This document shows positions 32,359-40,261 of a DNA stretch of 42,292 bases, piece by piece. This DNA comes from Ilumatobacteraceae bacterium (GTDB lineage Bacteria > Actinomycetota > Acidimicrobiia > Acidimicrobiales > Ilumatobacteraceae), in contig JABSQH010000010.1 in the NCBI GenBank assembly GCA_013213745.1, positions 1 to 42,292 on the forward strand. Direction: 5' to 3'. Under the pieces are notes generated by a model. The model had not been told where the DNA came from. It made no database searches and saw nothing but the letters and a program-made list of their open reading frames with translations. Both the position numbers and the translations under genes were made by a program. Position 1 is the first letter of the stretch; every line of letters starts with the position of its first letter.

Positions 32359-34347
32359 GTTGGCGACGATGTCGTCGGCGGGTTGGCCCGACTCGGCCAT
32401 TCCTTGCTGGATCAGCCGGGCCACCTCCGGACCGTCGATGGTCTCGTGCTCGAGGAGCGCCTCTGCAATGAGCTGGAGGCCGCGGCGATGGCGGGTGAGG
32501 GTCTCGGTGGCGCGTTCTTCTTGTTCGGTGAGAATCCGGGCAACCTCCTCGTCGAGGAGCTTGGCGGTGTCGTCGGAGTACTCGCGGGCGTTCGACATCA
32601 GGTCCTCGCCGAGGAATACCTGCTGCTGGCCGGCCCAGGCCATCGGCCCGACGCGCTCGGACATGCCCCACTCGCGCACCATCCGCCGAGCGATGCCGGT
32701 GGCCTGCTCGAGATCGTTGGCTGCACCGGAGTTGAGATGGCCGAAGATGATCATCTCGGCGACGCGGCCCCCCATGGCCTTGCAGATCGTGTCTTCGAAG
32801 TACTCCTTTGAGTACGTGTGACGTTCCTGCGGGAGTGACCAGGTGACGCCGAGCGCCATGCCGCGCGGCAGAATCGTCACCTTGTGTAGCGGGTCGCCGT
32901 GTGGCAGGACCGTGGCCAGCAACGCATGTCCGCCTTCGTGGTAGGCCGTTGCCTTCTTTTCCTCGGCCGACAGAATCATCGACTCGCGCTGAGCCCCCAA
33001 TACGACGCGGTCACGGGCGTTCTCGAAGTCGATGCGGGCGACCTCTTTGGAACCGCGACGAACAGCGACGAGCGCCGCTTCGTTGACGAGGTTGGCCAGA
33101 TCGGCGCCGCTCATCCCCGGTGTCGCCTGCGCCATGGTCTCCATGTCCACGTCGGCTGACATGCGCTTGTCGCGTGAGTGCACTTCGAGAATCGACTTGC
33201 GCTCGCCCGACTCCGGCAGCGGGACGACGATCTGGCGGTCGAAGCGGCCTGGCCGCAGCAGCGCGGGATCGAGGATGTCGGGCCGGTTCGTGGCTGCCAT
33301 GATGACGATGCCTTCGGACGTCTCGAACCCGTCCATCTCGGCGAGCATCTGGTTGAGCGTCTGCTCGCGTTCGTCGTGGCCGCCGCCGAGACCTGCGCCG
33401 CGCTTGCGACCGATCGAATCGATCTCGTCGATGAAGATGATTGCGCGGCCCATGCGCCGAGCCTGTTGGAACAGGTCGCGAACGCGGCTGGCACCGACGC
33501 CGACGAACATCTCCATGAAGTCGGACCCGGTCACCGAGAGGAAACCGACGCCCGCCTCGCCGGCTACGGCGCGGGCGAAGAGCGTCTTGCCGGTGCCCGG
33601 AGGCCCGACGAGAAGAATGCCCTTCGGCACGCGGGCGCCGATCTCGGCGAAGCGCTCCGGCATCCGCAGGAAGTCGACGACCTCGGTGATCTCTTGTTTC
33701 ACCCCGTCGTAGCCCGCGATGTCGTCGAATGTCGTCGATGGGCGGTCGGTGGTATATGCCTTGGCCTTGCTGCGACCGATCGACATCACATTGCCCATCT
33801 GGCCCTGGGCCCGACGCTGCATCCAGACGAAGAAGCCGATGATCAGCAGAACCGGCAGCATCAGGCCGAACACACTGAGCAGCCAGTTGTTGCTCGGGGT
33901 CTCGAAACTGACGGTGACGTTGTTCTCCTGCAGCAGCGCACGGTCTTCGTCGGGGATGGCTCCGTCACCGGGACCCGTGGTGTTGTACTTGTCGCCGTTG
34001 ACGAAGTCGCCCGTGATCCGGCCACTGCCGTTGTTGATGTTCGCGGTTTCGATCTGGCCCTCGATGACCTGCTCGCGCCACTCGCTGTATTCGAGTGACT
34101 CGCCGTCGTCGCTCGGCCACAGGCTCGGCACGAGGAACGCGGCGGCGAGCACACCGATCAGAATCCAGATCGTCCACCGCGGCAGACCGCTACGGCCTCC
34201 TGAATCGTCGGCATCGCTGCCCTGCTGTGGCGAGTGGTCCTGGCGGCGTTCGGCCCGCTCGCTCCGGCGATTCGGCTTGTCGTTGCGTTGTTGACCTCGT
34301 CCAGCGCCCGGCGGCGGAGGCGGCGGCGGGGGAGGCAGGTCGTTCAT
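32356..34347 (-). CDS. ftsH: ATP-dependent zinc metalloprotease FtsH
   Basis: Membrane-bound AAA+ protease degrading misassembled membrane and some cytosolic proteins. The 663-residue protein has a Pro/Arg-rich N-terminal tail, two membrane segments (about 55-75 and 155-176) flanking an outside domain, and Walker A GPPGTGKT near 246. Walker B and the pore region are [11 protein letters not shown], the second-region-of-homology Arg set is present ([19 protein letters not shown]), and the zinc site is HEGGH near 469. All match FtsH. TAGCAT ends 6 nt before the ATG, so the mRNA is probably leaderless. It is divergent from the DUF3499 gene. Confidence 0.95.
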   Translation of the reverse strand: MNDLPPPPPPPPPGAGRGQQRNDKPNRRSERAERRQDHSPQQGSDADDSGGRSGLPRWTIWILIGVLAAAFLVPSLWPSDDGESLEYSEWREQVIEGQIETANINNGSGRITGDFVNGDKYNTTGPGDGAIPDEDRALLQENNVTVSFETPSNNWLLSVFGLMLPVLLIIGFFVWMQRRAQGQMGNVMSIGRSKAKAYTTDRPSTTFDDIAGYDGVKQEITEVVDFLRMPERFAEIGARVPKGILLVGPPGTGKTLFARAVAGEAGVGFLSVTGSDFMEMFVGVGASRVRDLFQQARRMGRAIIFIDEIDSIGRKRGAGLGGGHDEREQTLNQMLAEMDGFETSEGIVIMAATNRPDILDPALLRPGRFDRQIVVPLPESGERKSILEVHSRDKRMSADVDMETMAQATPGMSGADLANLVNEAALVAVRRGSKEVARIDFENARDRVVLGAQRESMILSAEEKKATAYHEGGHALLATVLPHGDPLHKVTILPRGMALGVTWSLPQERHTYSKEYFEDTICKAMGGRVAEMIIFGHLNSGAANDLEQATGIARRMVREWGMSERVGPMAWAGQQQVFLGEDLMSNAREYSDDTAKLLDEEVARILTEQEERATETLTRHRRGLQLIAEALLEHETIDGPEVARLIQQGMAESGQPADDIVAN

Positions 34348-34353
34348 GACCCC

Positions 34354-34359
34354 ATGCTA
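34354..34359 (-). promoter_or_regulatory. -10-like box of ftsH
   Basis: TAGCAT on the minus strand, 6 nt before the ATG at 34347. Confidence 0.45.
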
Positions 34360-34393
34360 GGGGAGCATCCACCGTTCACCGATGCAGTGCGCA

Positions 34394-34399
34394 TACGGT
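34394..34399 (+). promoter_or_regulatory. -10-like box of the DUF3499-like gene
   Basis: TACGGT, 8 nt before the ATG at 34408. It decides that start over the ATG at 34354. Confidence 0.4.
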
Positions 34400-34407
34400 T
34401 TCTGGCA

Positions 34408-34680
34408 ATGGCACAGTGGCGGACCGGCATCCCGACCAACGACGCGGTCGGTGCAGGTGCGCAGCGCCAGTGTTCGCGCCCAGGGTGTTCTGAAGCGGCG
34501 GCGGCGACGCTCACGTATCACTACGACCGATCGCAGGCGTGGCTCGACGAGCTCAGCGAGCGGCGCGATCCCCATTCGTACGATCTGTGCGAGCGGCATG
34601 CCGCACGCATCTCCGTGCCGCACGGCTGGCACCTCGATGACCGGCGCGACAACGGTCTCGGCACATTGATCGCCGTCTGA
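34408..34680 (+). CDS. DUF3499-like zinc-ribbon protein
   Basis: Short protein of 90 residues. The core CSRPGCSEAAAATLTYHY, then YDLCERHAARISVPHGW, matches the DUF3499 pattern: Cys-x4-Cys, then Cys-x2-His, a likely zinc site. In actinobacteria this gene usually lies near whiB2 and phosphomannomutase manB. Here ftsH, a CPBP gene and a GT-C-like gene separate it from manB about 4 kb downstream. An in-frame ATG at 34354 would add 18 residues (LGEHPPFTD...), but the -10-like box fits 34408. Function unknown. Confidence 0.7.
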   Translation: MAQWRTGIPTNDAVGAGAQRQCSRPGCSEAAAATLTYHYDRSQAWLDELSERRDPHSYDLCERHAARISVPHGWHLDDRRDNGLGTLIAV

Positions 34681-34711
34681 GAATCGCGCCCTGAGCATGC
34701 GCCGGCGCCGG

Positions 34712-34717
34712 TAGTGT
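34712..34717 (+). promoter_or_regulatory. -10-like box of the CPBP protease gene
   Basis: TAGTGT, 8 nt before the GTG at 34726. Confidence 0.45.
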
Positions 34718-34725
34718 CAGACCGC

Positions 34726-35493
34726 GTGGCCGACCCCATCCGCCGGGCCCAGCGGGTGACGCCGCCGGGCGGCCGGCGCGCACCGACGTCGCCGATCCGC
34801 GCCGCGTCCGCAGCGCCGATCGATCCGGCCACCGCGGTCGTGACGTTCGTGGCTGCATGGCTCGGCGGCCAGGTCCTGTCCTCCATCGTGATCGCCGTCA
34901 CGGGTGGCGACCCGATCGACAAGGCGCCGATCGGTGTCCTGGCGGCGGCCCTGATCGCTGCGTGGACGGCTCAGCTGGCCGGCATGTGGGTCGCGTCGAA
35001 CCGCGCCGGCACCGGTGACCTGCGCATCGACTACGGCATCGAGGCGGTCCCCGCCGATGCGATCGGTCTGGGCATCGGTGTGTTGTCGCAGCTCGTCGTG
35101 ATCCCGGTGGTCTACCTCCCGCTCCGTGCAGTGTGGTCCGACACGTTCACCGACGAACGGCTCGAGGAGAATGCCCGCAGCCTGGTCGACCGTGCCGATG
35201 GAGTCGCGCTCGTCGTGTTGTTCCTGCTCGTGGTCGTCGGTGCCCCGCTCGTCGAGGAACTCTTCTATCGCGGTCTACTGCAAGGCCCGTTGGCGGCGCG
35301 TTTCAACGGCGTGGTGGTCGTCGTGGGCGTCGCTGCGGTGTTCGCGTTGGTCCACGTCCGCCCGGTCGAGTTCCCCGGACTGTTCGTGTTCGGGCTGATC
35401 CTCGGGGTGTGCGCGCTGTATACCGGTCGGCTCGGGTTGGCGATCACCGCTCACGTCGGCTTCAACGCCACCGGTCTGTTGATGGTGTTGTGA
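34726..35493 (+). CDS. CPBP-family intramembrane metalloprotease
   Basis: Membrane protein of 255 residues with about six to seven membrane segments. The CPBP (CAAX protease/bacteriocin-processing) motifs are visible: EELFYR (E-E-x3-R) near residue 176, ALVHVR (His near 210), and a third site (ITAHVGFNATG, His and Asn) near 246. The family cleaves within membranes; the substrate is unknown. The GTG at 34726 was chosen by the -10-like box; another GTG at 34714 is in frame. It sits between the DUF3499-like and GT-C-like genes. Confidence 0.85.
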   Translation: MADPIRRAQRVTPPGGRRAPTSPIRAASAAPIDPATAVVTFVAAWLGGQVLSSIVIAVTGGDPIDKAPIGVLAAALIAAWTAQLAGMWVASNRAGTGDLRIDYGIEAVPADAIGLGIGVLSQLVVIPVVYLPLRAVWSDTFTDERLEENARSLVDRADGVALVVLFLLVVVGAPLVEELFYRGLLQGPLAARFNGVVVVVGVAAVFALVHVRPVEFPGLFVFGLILGVCALYTGRLGLAITAHVGFNATGLLMVL

Positions 35494-35573
35494 CGGGTGC
35501 TGTGACGTGTGCTGTACGGCGGCCTTTGCCATCATGATCGATCGCGGGTCGCCGCGATCCCGTGTGCGAGCTC

Positions 35574-38423
35574 ATGACGACTGACGACACCCTCACCGAC
35601 GACTCCCTCATCGAGGCGCCCGAATCCGAATCGCTCGAATCGGCTGCGCCCGTCACCGACGGCGGCTCGAATGGCGACGGTGAGCTGGACGAGGCAGCAC
35701 CCGCTGAGCCGTCGACAGCGCAACGCATCGCACGACGTGTTCTTGCTCGACCGCTCGCGTGGTGGAACCGCCCGTGGACCACGCGGCGAGTCGTCGAGGT
35801 GCTGGTGACCACCTCGATTCTGGTGACGATGACGGTCGTCATGATGATGGTCGTCCACTTCAATCCGGTCTCGGCCGGTCGCGACCTGATCTTCGACGTG
35901 AACACACCGACCGGTGGCGACATGGGCGCGCACGTCTGGGCGCCGGCGTTCTTGCGCGACAACTTCCTTCCGAACTTCCAGCTGTCCGGGTGGAGCATGG
36001 ATTGGTACGGCGGGCTTCCGCTGTATCGCTTCTATATGGTCTCGCCAGCGCTGGCGATCGTCGCCCTCGACGTGGTCTTGCCATACGGCGTCGCTTTTAA
36101 GTTGATCGCGATCTCGGGCTTGATCACGTTCCCGCTGGCTTGCTGGGCGTTCGGCCGGCTCGCCAACTTCCGGCACCCGATTCCCGAGCTGTTCGCCGTC
36201 GGCGGTGTGTGTTTCCTGCTCGACGAGAGCTTCTCGATCTACGGCGGCAACGTGAAGTCGACGATGGCAGGGGAGTACTCATTCTCCATTGCGCTCACGT
36301 TGGCCATGGTGGGTCTGGGTCTCTTGGCGCACGGGTTGCGCACGGGGCGGTTCCGAGTCTGGACCGCTGTCGTGTTGGCACTCGCCGCGGTGTCGCACGG
36401 CATCGTGCTGATCTTCGTCGCTGTCTCGGCGATCATCTTCAGTCTCGTCTGGATCGACCGGTGGCGGCTCAAGTACGCCATCACCACCGGCATCACCACC
36501 GTGCTCCTCGCGGCCTGGTGGGTTGGGCCATTCCTCTTCGGTCACGAGTTCATGACCGACATGAAGTACGGGTTCCGACCCGAGGGGGCCAGCGACTCGT
36601 TCTGGGACATGTTCTTCCCGCTGGCCGCACCGCTCAACTTCATCATCACCGCGCTGGCGGTCATCGGATTCGTTGCGATGGTGATGCGCCGCAATCTGAA
36701 CGGCACTGCGATCGGAGTGATCGCGCTGGTGCTCGTCGGTCTGGTGTACATCACCCGCGACAGCCTCCCGGTGATCGGCCTGCTGTGGAACCCGCGCCTG
36801 TTGCCGTTCTTCTACCTGATGCGCTACCTGCTGATGGTGATCGGCGCCGTGGAACTGATCACGTGGATCGTCAATGCCGCTCGCGGGCGATTGGCATCTG
36901 AGCGGATGAACACGTACGAGAATGCTGTCGCTGCCGGTGTGATCACGCTGTCGGCGTTGGTCGTGTTCGGCTGGATGTACGAAACGCTGCCGTTCGACGG
37001 CCGCCGCACCGAAGGCGATACCTCGGTGTACGCCTGGGGCCCGTTGCGCAAGACGCCTGACGCGGGGCGAGCCGTCGCCGACGGGTGGGCTCGCTACAAC
37101 TTCACGGGGTACGAGGGCAAACCCGCCTACCCCGAGTACTACGACGTGGTGTCGACGATGGACGAGATCGGTCAGGATCGTGGCTGTGGGCGGGCGATCT
37201 GGGAGAACAACAGCGACAACGGGCAGTACGGAACGACGATGGCGTTGATGCTGCTGCCGCACTGGACCGACGGGTGTATCGGCTCGATGGAGGGGCTGTT
37301 CTTCGAAGCCTCGGGGACCACGCCGTATCACTTCCTCACCGCTGCGGCGATATCGGAGAGTTCGTCGAATCCCGTCCGTCAGTTGCGCTACACGAACAAC
37401 GACGCGGAGATCGGTGTGCAGCACATGAACGATCTCGGCGTGCGCTATCTCATGGTGCGCACCGATGCGGCCAAGGAGGAAGCCGGTGCGCAAGACGACC
37501 TCGTCTACCTCGCCACGTCGGGGCCCTGGGACATCTACGAGCTGAGCACGGCGAGCATCGTCGAACCATTGACCGTGCAGCCGGTGGTGGTGAACCATCG
37601 CGACGGCGACCCCCGCGAGCGCAACCTCGAACTCGGCACCTCGTGGTTCCAACGTCGCGACGACTGGCCGGCGATTCCGGCAGACGACGGGCCAGACGAC
37701 TGGCAGCGGATCGACGTCGAGATCGACCTCGACGCCCGGATCGGTGAACCCGACGAGCGGAGTCGCAACGTTGACTACGTCTTGCCGACCTCGGCGATCG
37801 AGCCGGTGGCCTTGCCGGAAGTGACCGTGAGCGACGTCGAGATCGAGCAACAGTCGATTCGATTCTCCGTCGACGAGGTCGGTGTTCCGGTGCTGGTTCG
37901 GGTGAGCTATTTCCCGAACTGGGAAGTCGAGGGCGCCGAGGGCCCGTACCGCGTGTCGCCCAACCACATGGTTGTCGTCCCGACGAGCGAGGAGGTCGTC
38001 CTGACGTACGGCCGCGCCCCCCTCGACTACTTCTTCTACGCCCTGACGATCGTCGGTATCGGCCTGTGTTTCTTCTGGCGGCGACGCGGCGACGTGGTGT
38101 ATCCGTCGGAGCGGCCGTACTTCGGCCCGCCCCCTGCCGGGTTCGGCGACGACGTCGATGCTCCGGCGCTGACCGACACCGGCGTGGCGAGTCCGCCCGC
38201 TGGTTCGGAGATGATGGCGATCGGTGATCGCTTCGCCGCGCAGACAGCGGAGACGCCTCCGTCAGGAGTACCCGTGGTGACCGCCGATCCGGCGCTGACC
38301 GACGACCTCGTCCGCGGTGGCCCACGGCCCGACGACACGCTCGATGATGACGCCTGGCGTCCCGATCGCGGCCCTCGCGATGAATATCGCGAGCAGGGGC
38401 CGCCCACCCCCGACCCCCGGTAG
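35574..38423 (+). CDS. GT-C-like polytopic membrane protein, probable glycosyltransferase
   Basis: A 949-residue membrane protein. An acidic N terminus precedes the first membrane segment near 76-98 and a loop with GGDMGAHVWAPAFLRDN near 114. Such a D-x-G-x-H loop after the first segment recalls the catalytic Asp loop of GT-C enzymes that use polyprenyl-phosphate sugars. About ten further membrane segments follow to roughly residue 475. A long exported domain comes next (about 475-815), then a last membrane segment near 818-836 and a Pro/Asp-rich cytoplasmic tail. The middle resembles the '6-pyruvoyl-tetrahydropterin synthase-related' membrane family. Donor unknown. The ATG at 35574 is chosen; a GTG at 35562 is also in frame. 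No promoter hexamer is seen. Its TAG stop opens the manB -10-like box. Confidence 0.75.
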   Translation: MTTDDTLTDDSLIEAPESESLESAAPVTDGGSNGDGELDEAAPAEPSTAQRIARRVLARPLAWWNRPWTTRRVVEVLVTTSILVTMTVVMMMVVHFNPVSAGRDLIFDVNTPTGGDMGAHVWAPAFLRDNFLPNFQLSGWSMDWYGGLPLYRFYMVSPALAIVALDVVLPYGVAFKLIAISGLITFPLACWAFGRLANFRHPIPELFAVGGVCFLLDESFSIYGGNVKSTMAGEYSFSIALTLAMVGLGLLAHGLRTGRFRVWTAVVLALAAVSHGIVLIFVAVSAIIFSLVWIDRWRLKYAITTGITTVLLAAWWVGPFLFGHEFMTDMKYGFRPEGASDSFWDMFFPLAAPLNFIITALAVIGFVAMVMRRNLNGTAIGVIALVLVGLVYITRDSLPVIGLLWNPRLLPFFYLMRYLLMVIGAVELITWIVNAARGRLASERMNTYENAVAAGVITLSALVVFGWMYETLPFDGRRTEGDTSVYAWGPLRKTPDAGRAVADGWARYNFTGYEGKPAYPEYYDVVSTMDEIGQDRGCGRAIWENNSDNGQYGTTMALMLLPHWTDGCIGSMEGLFFEASGTTPYHFLTAAAISESSSNPVRQLRYTNNDAEIGVQHMNDLGVRYLMVRTDAAKEEAGAQDDLVYLATSGPWDIYELSTASIVEPLTVQPVVVNHRDGDPRERNLELGTSWFQRRDDWPAIPADDGPDDWQRIDVEIDLDARIGEPDERSRNVDYVLPTSAIEPVALPEVTVSDVEIEQQSIRFSVDEVGVPVLVRVSYFPNWEVEGAEGPYRVSPNHMVVVPTSEEVVLTYGRAPLDYFFYALTIVGIGLCFFWRRRGDVVYPSERPYFGPPPAGFGDDVDAPALTDTGVASPPAGSEMMAIGDRFAAQTAETPPSGVPVVTADPALTDDLVRGGPRPDDTLDDDAWRPDRGPRDEYREQGPPTPDPR

Positions 38424-38426
38424 TCT
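38421..38426 (+). promoter_or_regulatory. -10-like box of manB overlapping the GT-C-like gene stop codon
   Basis: TAGTCT, 10 nt before the ATG at 38437. Its TAG is the stop of the preceding gene. Confidence 0.4.
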
Positions 38427-38436
38427 CGAGCGCCGC

Positions 38437-39804
38437 ATGTCGGTGCTCGATCAGATCGTCAAGGCCTACGACATCCGCGGCACCGTTCCGGACCAGTTCG
38501 GTGAGCCGGTGGCTCGCGCCCTTGGTGTCGGCTTCGCTTCGCTGGTGCGCGCAGTCGAGCCCGCTACCGAGCAGGTGATCGTGGCCCGCGACATGCGGCC
38601 CTCAGGACCACGCCTCGTGGGAGCATTCACCGAGGGAGTGCTCGCGCAGGGGCTTTCGGTCGTCGACATCGGGCTGGCCTCGACCGACATGATGTACTTC
38701 GCGGCAGGCCGCTACGACGCACCAGGGGCGATGTTCACCGCCTCGCACAACCCTGCGGGCTACAACGGCATCAAGTTGTGTTTCTCCGGTGCCCGACCGG
38801 TCGGCGCTGACACGGGCTTGAGCGACGTCAAGGCGGTCGCCCAACAGGTGCTCGATGATGCGGGACCGAACGATGTGTCCGTGCCGGGTACCCGAACAGA
38901 GCGCACCGATGTGCTCGAGGGTTTTGTCGAGCACGTGCTGTCGTTCGTCGATGGCATCGACATCGGTCCGCTCCGGGTGGTCGCCGATACAGCGAACGGA
39001 ATGGGTGGCCTGGTCGTGCCGGCGCTGTTCGAGCGGCTCGGCGTCGAACTCGAAGTGCTGTTCGGCGAACTGGACGGCACCTTCCCCAACCATCCGGCCG
39101 ACCCGCTGCAGCCCGCCAACCAGCGGGACCTCCGGGCGCGCGTCGTTGCCGGAGGGTTCGACGTCGGGCTCGCGTTCGATGGCGATGCCGATCGGGTCTT
39201 CGTGGTCGACGAGACCGGCGCCGGTCTCAGCGGATCGACCACAACGGCGATTCTGGCTGCGGCCACGTTGCGCGACCACCCGGGTGCGACGATCCTGCAC
39301 AACCTCATCTGCTCGAAGGCCGTCCCCGACGTGATCCGAGAGCTCGGCGGGACACCGGTGCGCACCAAGGTCGGACACTCGTTCATCAAGCAGTCGATGG
39401 CCGAGACGGGTGCGGTGTTCGGTGGCGAACACTCGGCCCACTACTACTTCGCAGACAACTACAACGCCGACAGTGGACTGATTGCGTCGCTGCTCGTACT
39501 CGCTGAGATGAGTCGGGAGTCGACACCGCTGTCGGTGATTCGCGAGCGCTTCGAGCGGTTCAGCTCGAGCGGCGAGATCAACACCGAGGTCGCTGACGCA
39601 TCTGCTGTGATCGAGTTGGTCAGCGCAGCGTACGAGCACTGTGAACAAGACCGCTTGGATGGCTTGACCGTCGACGCCGGCGACTGGTGGTTCAACCTGC
39701 GTCCGTCGAACACCGAGCCACTCCTGCGTCTCAACCTCGAAGCGTCCGACCGGGCGGCGTGCGACGAGCGGGTCGCTGAGGTGCTCGCGATCGTGACCGC
39801 GTGA
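38437..39804 (+). CDS. manB: Phosphomannomutase/phosphoglucomutase
   Basis: It interconverts mannose-6-phosphate and mannose-1-phosphate (and possibly the glucose pair), supplying GDP-mannose and hence Gmd/Fcl. The 455-residue protein has the alpha-D-phosphohexomutase layout: TASHNPAGYNGIK with the phospho-Ser near 110, the metal loop DGDADR near 250, GGEHSAHYYF with sugar-binding Glu and Ser, and the C-terminal phosphate-binding RPSNTEP. Length and motifs match actinobacterial ManB. The ATG at 38437 fits a -10-like box that starts in the previous stop. Confidence 0.92.
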   Translation: MSVLDQIVKAYDIRGTVPDQFGEPVARALGVGFASLVRAVEPATEQVIVARDMRPSGPRLVGAFTEGVLAQGLSVVDIGLASTDMMYFAAGRYDAPGAMFTASHNPAGYNGIKLCFSGARPVGADTGLSDVKAVAQQVLDDAGPNDVSVPGTRTERTDVLEGFVEHVLSFVDGIDIGPLRVVADTANGMGGLVVPALFERLGVELEVLFGELDGTFPNHPADPLQPANQRDLRARVVAGGFDVGLAFDGDADRVFVVDETGAGLSGSTTTAILAAATLRDHPGATILHNLICSKAVPDVIRELGGTPVRTKVGHSFIKQSMAETGAVFGGEHSAHYYFADNYNADSGLIASLLVLAEMSRESTPLSVIRERFERFSSSGEINTEVADASAVIELVSAAYEHCEQDRLDGLTVDAGDWWFNLRPSNTEPLLRLNLEASDRAACDERVAEVLAIVTA

Positions 39805-39829
39805 TCGTCACGGCGTGAGGGTTCCGGCA

Positions 39830-39835
39830 TAGGCT
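39830..39835 (+). promoter_or_regulatory. -10-like box of the Trm112-like gene
   Basis: TAGGCT, 7 nt before the ATG at 39843. Confidence 0.5.
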
Positions 39836-39842
39836 CGCCACC

Positions 39843-40079
39843 ATGGCCCTCGCTTCGCAGCTGCTCGAGATTCTCGCCTGCCCCGACGACAAGGGGCCGC
39901 TGTACTACGTCGAAGACGAACAGCGCTTGTACAACCCGCGACTGCATCGCAGTTACCGCATCGACGACGACATTCCGGTGATGCTCATCGACGAGGCGAC
40001 GAACGTCGACGATGCCGAGCACGAGCGGATCATGGCGTTGGTGGCCGAACAGGAGCTGGCGCCGACGTTCGAGCAGTAG
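39843..40079 (+). CDS. Trm112/YcaR-like small protein
   Basis: 78-residue protein of the Trm112 (UPF0434/YcaR) family: LLEILACPDDKGPLYYV, then RSYRIDDDIPVMLIDEA, the characteristic C-terminal 'I-D-D-x-I-P-V-M/L-L' motif. Standard members hold a zinc ion with CP-x-C; here the second Cys is Asp (CPDD), so the metal site is incomplete. The family activates methyltransferases in some lineages; the bacterial role is poorly known. It commonly sits next to manB in actinobacteria, as here. Confidence 0.82.
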   Translation: MALASQLLEILACPDDKGPLYYVEDEQRLYNPRLHRSYRIDDDIPVMLIDEATNVDDAEHERIMALVAEQELAPTFEQ

Positions 40080-40082
40080 CGC

Positions 40083-40098
40083 CCGGCGTCGTCGCCGG
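40083..40098 (+). terminator. Hairpin after the Trm112-like gene
   Basis: A 6-bp stem CCGGCG / CGCCGG with loop TCGT, 3 nt after the TAG at 40077-40079. A second possible stem (GGGAGC 40101-40106 with a downstream GCTCCC) follows. The rest of 40080-40248 carries no gene I can support. A TTGACG at 40172 has no well-placed -10 partner. Confidence 0.35.
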
Positions 40099-40248
40099 CG
40101 GGAGCCGCGGTGGCGCTGGGTCGCTCCCGGGCGGTCGAAATTCACGCTCGGTGATCGAGGCTCAAGGTCGCTTGACGATCTGCCGAAAATTCTGGAAACG
40201 CACTCTGAAGGTGTGTGGAAGCGCCCTCAGTCTGGATGTCGAAGAGGT

Positions 40249-40254
40249 TACGAT
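40249..40254 (+). promoter_or_regulatory. -10-like box of the secreted repeat protein gene
   Basis: TACGAT, 7 nt before the ATG at 40262. An in-frame ATG at 40253 lies inside the box, so the later start is preferred. Confidence 0.4.
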
Positions 40255-40261
40255 GCGCTCA

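Noticed and set aside
34354-34407. Earlier ATG for the DUF3499-like gene
   Set aside because: It lies inside the ftsH promoter and lacks any box or ribosome site, while the ATG at 34408 has TACGGT 8 nt upstream.
36279-37967. Minus-strand open frame of 562 codons
   Set aside because: Complement of the GT-C-like gene; low-complexity His/Arg/Asp composition.
40172-40177. TTGACG as a -35 box for the secreted repeat protein
   Set aside because: It lies 71 bp from the TACGAT box and has no hexamer at 16-18 bp spacing.
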